From JBOHRN01 sp050732775 (GTDB lineage Bacteria; Gemmatimonadota; Gemmatimonadetes; Longimicrobiales; Longimicrobiaceae), in the NCBI GenBank assembly GCA_050732775.1, contig JBOHRN010000023.1, positions 35,499-99,498 on the forward strand: a DNA stretch of 64,000 bases, read 5' to 3'. Below, in pieces: positions 57,770 through 64,000 of this stretch. Made by a program: the position numbers and the translations under genes. A model generated the notes under the pieces. The model did not search any database, was not told the origin of the DNA, and saw nothing but the letters and a program-made list of their open reading frames with translations. The stretch's first letter is position 1; each line of letters opens with the position of its first letter.

Positions 57770-59530
57770 ATGGCTGAAAAGGACAGCGGGCAGAGACCCT
57801 CGGACGGAGCCGCGTTCATGCCGGTTTCGCCGAACGTGGCCAACTTTCTCAACACCATCCGGGGCCGGCTCATCTTGGGCGCCTTGGCGATCTTTGTGCT
57901 GATCGTCGCGGCCACCTGGATCGGCTACGCCACCGTGGGACGGCTCTCCTCAGAGATCGACACCCGCCTGGAGTCGTTGCGCGAGAGTCTCCAGCTCGCC
58001 ACCGAACTGGACACCAGGGTGCTGGAGCAGATCTCGGCGGCCCAGTGGTACTTTGTGAGCCGCGACGAAGCCACTCGCGACCGGTTTCAGGATCTGGGCT
58101 GGGAGGCCCACGACCTCCAGCGCCGCTACACCAACCTGGACCTCGAACCGTCGGAGCTCGCCCAGGTGGAGGCGATCCAATCCAGCCACTCCCGGCTCGA
58201 GGTGGAGTACGCCCTGGCCCACGCCCTGCTGGATATCGGCAACCAGGACGCCGCGGTGGCCCGCGCCACCGCCACCCTCCCCCTGCTAGAGGAGCTCCAG
58301 GATCAAGTCCGGGGGCTTACCTCGAACGAAGCCGGTAAGTTGGCGCGGGCCACCAGCGAGCTCCAGCGGCTTGCCAACGAGCGGCGCGCCCTCCTACTGG
58401 CGGCCCTCTTGGTTACCGTACTGATCGGCTTCCTGGTATTGTGGATGACCATCCGCAACGTCGACCGGCCCATGAACCAGCTGGTGGTGTCGGCCAACCG
58501 GCTGCGCGAGGGAGACCTGCGGGTAGAGCTCCAGGAGCGCATGCTGCACGAGTTCAACGCTGTCGCCCTGGCCTTCAATCAGATGGCGGCCAAGCTACGG
58601 GAGATCGTCTCGGAAACGGTCGACACGGCCGACCACATCTCCTCCTCGGCCACCGACCTGTCGAGCATCAGCGAACAGGTGGCGGCTTCCAGCGGCGAGG
58701 TGGCCACCGCCATGGTCGAAATCACCACCGGCGCCGAGGGGCAGTCGCGCGGGTTGCGTACCACCGAGGAGGCGCTGGAGGAGATGGGGCGCCGCTCCCG
58801 GGAGATTGCCGAGGCATCCGAGAGCGTGGAGACGCTGAGCAAACAGATCCACGAAGTCGCGGCGGGGAGCCGCGCCCAAGTCTCCGGAGCTCTGGAGCGG
58901 CTCCTGGAGGTGCGCGAGGTGGTGCAGACCTCGGCCAGCCAAGTCACCGAACTGGAGGCGACTTCCACCAAGATCGACCAGTTCGTGGAGACCATCTCCG
59001 GGCTGGCCCGGCAGACCAACCTCCTGGCCCTGAACGCGGCCATCGAAGCGGCCAGGGCCGGAGAGCACGGCCGCGGCTTCTCGGTGGTTGCCGACGAAGT
59101 TCGCAAGCTGGCCGAGGGTTCGGCCAAGGCGGCGAGCGAAGTGGCCCAGAGCGTGGCTGAGATCCGCTCCAAGATAACCCAGGTGGTCTCTACCATGGAG
59201 GACGGCCGGGACAAGGTGGCTGGGGTAGAAGAGGTCTCGCGCGACGCCGACACCGCTCTGGAGCAGATCATTACTTCGGTCGAGGGGGTGCGAACCGCGT
59301 CCGAGCGGGTGGCCGGCGCAGTCAACCGCAACCGGGAAGCCGCCGAGGGGGTCGAAGAAGCTCTGGCCGAGGTGCTGGGCACCGCCGAATCTCACGCCGC
59401 CAGCGCCCAGGAAGTGTCGGCGGCGGCCGAGGAGCAGTCAGCCGCCACCCAGGAGTTGTCGGCCTCCAGCGGCGAACTCCTCGATTCGGCCGAACGGCTC
59501 AAGCGCTTGGTGAGCGGCTTCCAGACTTAG
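57770..59530 (+). CDS. Methyl-accepting chemotaxis protein
   Basis: A 586-residue transmembrane receptor. TM1 is about residues 33-55 ([20 protein letters not shown]). A helical periplasmic domain of about 150 residues follows, then TM2 ([20 protein letters not shown]). A HAMP linker ([20 protein letters not shown]) leads to a long signalling domain with the conserved hairpin [20 protein letters not shown] and [20 protein letters not shown]. The small four-helix periplasmic domain is suited to sensing a bound periplasmic protein, as Tar/Trg do. ATG at 57770 with a GGAGAAG site; upstream frame overlaps the preceding gene. No che genes are in the window. Confidence 0.92.
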   Translation: MAEKDSGQRPSDGAAFMPVSPNVANFLNTIRGRLILGALAIFVLIVAATWIGYATVGRLSSEIDTRLESLRESLQLATELDTRVLEQISAAQWYFVSRDEATRDRFQDLGWEAHDLQRRYTNLDLEPSELAQVEAIQSSHSRLEVEYALAHALLDIGNQDAAVARATATLPLLEELQDQVRGLTSNEAGKLARATSELQRLANERRALLLAALLVTVLIGFLVLWMTIRNVDRPMNQLVVSANRLREGDLRVELQERMLHEFNAVALAFNQMAAKLREIVSETVDTADHISSSATDLSSISEQVAASSGEVATAMVEITTGAEGQSRGLRTTEEALEEMGRRSREIAEASESVETLSKQIHEVAAGSRAQVSGALERLLEVREVVQTSASQVTELEATSTKIDQFVETISGLARQTNLLALNAAIEAARAGEHGRGFSVVADEVRKLAEGSAKAASEVAQSVAEIRSKITQVVSTMEDGRDKVAGVEEVSRDADTALEQIITSVEGVRTASERVAGAVNRNREAAEGVEEALAEVLGTAESHAASAQEVSAAAEEQSAATQELSASSGELLDSAERLKRLVSGFQT

Positions 59531-59533
59531 CCG

Positions 59534-60694
59534 TCAGCCAGGGACCGCCGCGGAGTTACTCTTCAAGACCTCGACCCCCCGCTCGCCCAGCGCCTCGAGG
59601 TAAGGTCCGGCGGGTACGGCTTCGTCCGGCGTGCGTACCCCCGGCTCGATCTCCCCTGCCAGCTGGAGGAGGCCGGTGATGGAGAGGGAAAAGCCGGTGC
59701 TCCGCATCATGGCGGTGATCCCCGTCTCGGGGTCGTAGCGGTCGACCAGCTCGTAACGGACCGCTTCCTCCGCGCCGTCCTTTTCTCCCCTCACCTCTAC
59801 CCGCAGCACCACCAGGTCCGGGCTCTCGGCCGGATGCTTGCGCAAACGGGGCTCGGCGCAGGCGATGAATACGTCCCGGGGCACCACCCGCTGGTCGCCC
59901 ACCCGGATCGGCTCGGGATCGATGAGCCCCAACTCCCGGATCGCCTCCACGACGCGGGCGTGGCCGGGGTAGCGGAGCGTCTTGTACTCCATGGTTTCGA
60001 TCTTCCCCTGGTACCTCTCGGCCATGGTGGAAAGACCCCCGGCGGTGTGAAACGCCTCCAGCTTGCCCACCTCATCGAAATCCACCTGCTCCACTCCGGA
60101 GAGGGCTTCGACCTGCATCAGACGGCCGCCGCGCAGGATCCAGGAAAGGGTATGGTAGTAATCCAGGACACCCTCCAAGCTATACACCACCTGGTAGTCC
60201 AGGGGGGGCTCGGGGTACTGTGGCAAGCCGCCCACCTTGATGCGCACCGAGCGCACCCGCTCGAAGCTCCGGATGCCGTCTTCGGCCAAAATATTGACCA
60301 TCCCCGGCGCCAGCCCCGAGTCCGGAATCACGCTCACCCCGGCGTCTCGCGCGCGGCCGTCGAGCTCCTTCTGTTTGAGCACGATCTCGGTGTTGCCGCC
60401 CAGATCGCAGAAGTGCGAACCGGCGTCGATGGCTGCCACCGCGGCGTCCAAGTTCAGGTAGTAAGGGAGCGCGCTCATGGTGGCCGTGACGCCTTCCATC
60501 ACCCGGCGCAGCTCAAAGCTGTCGGTGGCGTCGACCGTCTCCAGCCGGAGACGGCCGTCTAGATACGGCCTCAGAAAGGGAGCCGGTTCACCGGCCCCGG
60601 CGTCGGCCAGGATCACCTCGTGGCCACTTCGGGTCAGGAGGTCGTAAGCGCACGCCGATCCCTGCTGGCCAGCGCCCAACACCAGCGTTTTCAT
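59534..60694 (-). CDS. Saccharopine dehydrogenase-like NAD(P) oxidoreductase
   Basis: A 386-residue dehydrogenase. It opens MKTLVLGAGQQGSACAYDLL (Rossmann loop). LPYYLNLDAAVAAIDAGSHF and CDLGGNTEIV match the saccharopine-dehydrogenase/lysine-6-dehydrogenase group. The C-terminal catalytic domain includes IKVGGLPQYPEPPLDYQVVY. Likely substrates are lysine or a related amino/keto acid, but sequence motifs do not fix the reaction. ATG start. It is convergent with the chemoreceptor (3-nt gap) and divergent from infA. Confidence 0.82.
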   Translation of the reverse strand: MKTLVLGAGQQGSACAYDLLTRSGHEVILADAGAGEPAPFLRPYLDGRLRLETVDATDSFELRRVMEGVTATMSALPYYLNLDAAVAAIDAGSHFCDLGGNTEIVLKQKELDGRARDAGVSVIPDSGLAPGMVNILAEDGIRSFERVRSVRIKVGGLPQYPEPPLDYQVVYSLEGVLDYYHTLSWILRGGRLMQVEALSGVEQVDFDEVGKLEAFHTAGGLSTMAERYQGKIETMEYKTLRYPGHARVVEAIRELGLIDPEPIRVGDQRVVPRDVFIACAEPRLRKHPAESPDLVVLRVEVRGEKDGAEEAVRYELVDRYDPETGITAMMRSTGFSLSITGLLQLAGEIEPGVRTPDEAVPAGPYLEALGERGVEVLKSNSAAVPG

Positions 60695-60850
60695 GAGCTA
60701 GCTCTTAGCGGTTCAAAGTTGCACTAGGGGCCGGAAGGTACCCCCTCGCCGGCCCCCCGGTCCAGGCCGCCGGGACGCGCCCTGTTGTTTCCGCGGCAAA
60801 CGGATATATTGAGGGTTTCCACGGCACTCCACCCTGAGGAGAAGAGCGGC

Positions 60851-61066
60851 TTGGCAAAAGAAGTTATCGAGATGCAGGGCACGGTCACCGAAGTGCTACC
60901 TGACACCAACTTCCGGGTAGAGCTGGAGAACGGACACACCGTGCTCGCCTACATCTCCGGGAAGATGCGCAAACACTACATCCGCATCCTGGCGGGAGAT
61001 TCGGTCACGGTGGAACTCTCCCCCTACGACCTCAGCCGGGGCCGCATCACCTACCGTTTCAAGTAA
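60851..61066 (+). CDS. infA: Translation initiation factor IF-1
   Basis: A 71-residue S1-fold protein binding the 30S A site during initiation. It contains the whole family signature: [40 protein letters not shown] and [20 protein letters not shown]. The start is TTG (read LAKEVIEM), with GAGGAGAAG upstream, giving the standard IF-1 length; the upstream frame is not IF-1-like. It stands alone rather than in a ribosomal protein operon. TATATT at 60805-60810, about 40 nt upstream, is a candidate -10 with a poor -35. Confidence 0.96.
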   Translation: MAKEVIEMQGTVTEVLPDTNFRVELENGHTVLAYISGKMRKHYIRILAGDSVTVELSPYDLSRGRITYRFK

Positions 61067-61087
61067 CGGCCAGGGGCGGAGCCGGAT

Positions 61088-62623
61088 TCACTCCCGGCGC
61101 CGGACCCCCGAGAAGGCGCGCAAGAGGGCGGCGACCCCCAACCAGAAGAGGAGAAAGGCCAGCGGCCAGCCGAGCAGGCGGGGCTGCCAGACCCCCAGGG
61201 CCGAGAGCACGACCAGGACAGCCCCCAGGGCAGCCACCCAACTCCTATCCTCACGCCCCACCACCCGCCGCCCCACCAGGGCGCGGCCCAAAACCGATAT
61301 GGCCCGCGCCAGCCGGCCAAGCAGCCGGCCGGCGCCGCTCCCGCGGGGAGCGAGCTGGCGCGCCCTGCGAGCCGAGAGAACCTCTCCCGAGCGCTCGGGG
61401 CTCACCGGAGAGCGCTCGAGCCCGCGCCGGTCGTTAGCACCCTTGGGGCCACGGCGCGGGCGCGAAAAGTCGCGCAGCTTGACCTCTACCGACGCCGCCA
61501 TGTCGCGCTCGAAGAGCCGCTCCATCTCTCGGCCGAAGTCCCGGTCCAGGATGGCGGCGTCGAGCTCCCAGTTACCCAGTAAGCTAGCCAAGTTAAGGTT
61601 GCTGGAGCCGACTCGCGACCAGACCCCGTCGGCCACCGCGGTCTTGGCGTGGATCATCGGCCCCTCCCACTCGAAGAGGCGTACTCCGTCCTCCAGCAAG
61701 GGCCGGTAGCCCGCGCGTGAGAATCCTCCCACCACCGGCCAGTTGTTGTAGGCCGGAACTATGACCCGCACGTCTACCCCGTCTCGGGCCGCGGCCGCCA
61801 ACGCCTCGGTCATCGCCGGGGGCGCCACGAAGTAAGGGTCGGTGATCCACAGCCGGCGGACTACTCCCACGGTCACGATCTGGGAGAGCCGGTAGATGCG
61901 CGAGCGGCCCGGTTCGCCCTCCACCACGCGCACCGCCACGTCTCCCTGCCGCTCCGCCTGGCCGGGGTCCGCTACCTCCTCGGGAGGGAGAGGGTCTCCG
62001 GCCTCGCTCCAGGTGCGGGCGAAAGCCCCGTCCATGGCCGCGGCCACCGGGCCGCGAAACTCCACTCCGGTGTCGCGCCAAGCAGGCACCCCGGCTCCGG
62101 GGTCTCCCGCCCACTGGTCTCCTATGCACATCCCCGCCACCGAAGCGTAACTACCGTCCACCGTCACCAGCTTGCGGTGGTCACGCCTGAGCACGTTGAG
62201 GGGGTCCCGCGCGCTGAGCGGCGCGAACGCCCGCACCTCGGCCCCGGCCTCCCGCAGAGGGGTCCAGAACCGTTGGGGCGTGGCCCAGCATCCGACCCAG
62301 TCGTATAAGACACTCACCTTTACGCCGGCGGCCGCCCTTTCGGCCAACGCCTCCCGAAAGTGGCGGCCGGTACGGTCGTCGCGGATGATGTAATTCTCCA
62401 GGTGGATGTAGCGTTCGGCTCGCCCGATCGCCTCCAGCCAGGCGGGGAAGGCCTGCGTGCCGTCGATCAGTAGCCGGGCGCTGTTTCCGCGCACCAGGTT
62501 GGCATCGGAGGCGCGGATCATCGCCCGCTCGGCGTGCCGGACCAGAGTGCGCCCGAAGCTCAACCGCCGCCGTGAGGTAGCCGGAGGAGAGGAAGAAACC
62601 GGGAGTGGGGGCGTGCGGTCCAT
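61088..62623 (-). CDS. Phospholipase D-family cardiolipin synthase
   Basis: A 511-residue protein with two HKD motifs: HRKLVTVDGSYASVAGMCIG (residues about 150-170) and HAKTAVADGVWSRVGSSNLN (about 330-350). Around the first are IHLENYIIRDDRTGRHF and VSVLYDWVGCW, typical of ClsA/ClsB-like synthases that join phosphatidylglycerol molecules. There is no N-terminal membrane pair; instead two hydrophobic helices lie at the C-terminus (WVAALGAVLVVLSALGVW; WPLAFLLFWLGVAALLRAF). ATG start. The stop faces that of infA 21 nt away. Confidence 0.88.
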   Translation of the reverse strand: MDRTPPLPVSSSPPATSRRRLSFGRTLVRHAERAMIRASDANLVRGNSARLLIDGTQAFPAWLEAIGRAERYIHLENYIIRDDRTGRHFREALAERAAAGVKVSVLYDWVGCWATPQRFWTPLREAGAEVRAFAPLSARDPLNVLRRDHRKLVTVDGSYASVAGMCIGDQWAGDPGAGVPAWRDTGVEFRGPVAAAMDGAFARTWSEAGDPLPPEEVADPGQAERQGDVAVRVVEGEPGRSRIYRLSQIVTVGVVRRLWITDPYFVAPPAMTEALAAAARDGVDVRVIVPAYNNWPVVGGFSRAGYRPLLEDGVRLFEWEGPMIHAKTAVADGVWSRVGSSNLNLASLLGNWELDAAILDRDFGREMERLFERDMAASVEVKLRDFSRPRRGPKGANDRRGLERSPVSPERSGEVLSARRARQLAPRGSGAGRLLGRLARAISVLGRALVGRRVVGREDRSWVAALGAVLVVLSALGVWQPRLLGWPLAFLLFWLGVAALLRAFSGVRRRE

Positions 62624-62700
62624 CGTTCGCCAGGGTCAATCTACGCTGGGGAGGCGTTCATGCCAGCCCCGCCCGGCGCCTATCAACCACCTGTTAAGGC

Positions 62701-62731
62701 AAAAAGCCCGCCGAAATTACTTCGGCGGGCT
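62701..62731 (-). terminator. Rho-independent terminator of the DUF2383-like gene
   Basis: Minus strand: AGCCCGCCGAA / TTCGGCGGGCT, 11-bp stem with a 5-nt loop, followed by TTTT. It sits 30 nt after the stop of the gene at 62761-63192. Confidence 0.9.
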
Positions 62732-62760
62732 GGTGCAAGGGTGGCCGCGCAGGCGCCGCT

Positions 62761-63192
62761 TCAGCTCGCCTCCATCAGCCGGTCGAGCGTAACGATGTGC
62801 TCCTCCTGGCGGGGGATCAAGGTGCCGCGGATCAAGCGGTTCACTTCCGGGTCCGTGGCCCTGTCGTCCAAGGCCTCCCGGTAGTCACTGAGTCCATGCT
62901 CCTCCCCCTTCTTCAGCGCCTCGAGGGCCGCCCGGTTTCCGAACACCTTGGAGGTGCCCTCGACCGCCCGGGCGAACGCCCCCCAGCCCCCGGAGTCGGT
63001 TTCGGGGGTAGCGCCCAGCCGGGACACGGCCTCCGAAAGCCGGTTCACCGCTTCTTGATGCTCGCTCTCGAGGCGCCTCAAGTCGGCGGCCTCTAGTTGG
63101 TCATCCACCTTTTCTAGCGCCTGCCGGTAAGTCTCCACCGCGGAGATCTCGCCCCGCAACAGCTCTTGAATGTTGTCGATTCCGTCGCTCAT
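62761..63192 (-). CDS. DUF2383-like four-helix-bundle protein
   Basis: A 143-residue all-helical protein of the PA2169/DUF2383 type, ferritin-like in shape. LLRGEISAVETYRQALEKVD and ALKKGEEHGLSDYREALDDR are the paired helices with spaced Glu/His. TLIPRQEEHIVTLDRLM ends the bundle with another Glu-x-x-His-like pair. Whether it binds metal is not established. Related proteins are often stress-associated. A strong AAGGAGG site precedes the ATG, and a terminator follows, so it is probably a single-gene unit directly downstream of the rRNA operon terminator. Confidence 0.82.
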   Translation of the reverse strand: MSDGIDNIQELLRGEISAVETYRQALEKVDDQLEAADLRRLESEHQEAVNRLSEAVSRLGATPETDSGGWGAFARAVEGTSKVFGNRAALEALKKGEEHGLSDYREALDDRATDPEVNRLIRGTLIPRQEEHIVTLDRLMEAS

Positions 63193-63276
63193 GGCCGCCT
63201 CCTTGAGAGTAAATTGATGTTTTCAGCCCGGCCCTGCCGGTGCAAACTTCGCACCAGCCGGAAAGAGCCGGGGGCA

Positions 63277-63310
63277 CAAAAAAACCGGCCCCGCAAAGCG
63301 GGGCCGGTTC
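63277..63310 (-). terminator. Terminator of the rRNA operon
   Basis: Minus strand: AACCGGCCCCGC / GCGGGGCCGGTT, a 12-bp perfect stem with a 3-nt loop, followed by a run of seven T. It begins 8 nt after the 5S 3' end, so it ends the 23S-5S transcript. Confidence 0.93.
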
Positions 63311-63317
63311 AAAAGAA

Positions 63318-63432
<115 letters not shown>

Positions 63433-63521
63433 AATCGTCGAGCTTTATATCAGGTGTAGGGAAAGGGGTACGAGAACTGCCGCTATATGTGTAGGGGTGA
63501 GGCCTACGGTTACTACCAACC

Positions 63522-64000
<479 letters not shown>

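Overview
The window is a GC-rich (about two thirds G+C), densely coded piece of a bacterial chromosome. Genes are mostly packed in short operons with 1-4 nt stop/start overlaps and many GTG or TTG starts. A 5S gene and the 3' end of a 23S gene lie on the minus strand at the right edge. I see no insertion sequence, prophage, CRISPR array or tRNA. MCE/ABC lipid transport, OM beta-barrel and lipoprotein genes indicate a diderm. Together with a caa3-type oxidase cluster, an SSP411/YyaL-like protein and ThyX, the style suggests Gemmatimonadota or a related phylum. That placement is inference; the 23S sequence would settle it.

Layout. 1-4.0 kb: end of an MCE lipid-transport operon (mlaF, mlaD) running into lysC-asd (aspartate pathway). 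4.2-7.7 kb: a secreted Gln-rich coiled-coil protein, then a convergent class III aminotransferase and an unknown exported protein. 7.8-12.7 kb: a caa3-type cytochrome c oxidase operon (subunits II, I, III, IV and CtaG). 12.7-18.7 kb: a MurU-like nucleotidyltransferase coupled to an AmgK-like kinase fused to a RapZ C-terminal domain, then an SSP411/YyaL-like protein and an M24 peptidase lipoprotein. 18.8-25 kb: an L,D-transpeptidase with a degenerate sister, a diguanylate cyclase overlapping pfkA, a MIP18-family protein and a PAS histidine kinase. 25.2-27.9 kb: polA.

27.9-34.9 kb: a six-gene minus-strand operon holding an RsbRD_N-like protein, an OM protein, LuxC-like acyl-CoA reductase, a zinc-ribbon membrane protein, a PBP4-type carboxypeptidase and LuxE-like acyl-protein synthetase. 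No luciferase is present. I regard this as the most promising undescribed system. 35.1-39.4 kb: thyX, then the phenylacetyl-CoA epoxidase genes paaA, paaD (N domain), paaB, paaC, with the PaaD zinc domain as a separate gene further downstream, and a DoxX protein.

39.4-46.3 kb: a methionine-synthesis operon (metH plus a homocysteine methyltransferase-MTHFR fusion) behind a promoter, a SAM-II-like aptamer and an intrinsic terminator; moeZ is divergent. 46.3-54.6 kb: a TPP-dependent E1 alpha, a HIT protein, a V4R-like protein, and a c-di-GMP module (receiver, EAL protein, DHH phosphoesterase, DUF2179-type membrane protein, with a divergent GGDEF protein). 54.6-63.2 kb: an ABC exporter, a substrate-binding lipoprotein paired with a chemoreceptor, a saccharopine-dehydrogenase-like oxidoreductase, infA, a phospholipase D-type cardiolipin synthase and a DUF2383-like four-helix protein. 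63.3-64 kb: rRNA operon end with its terminator.
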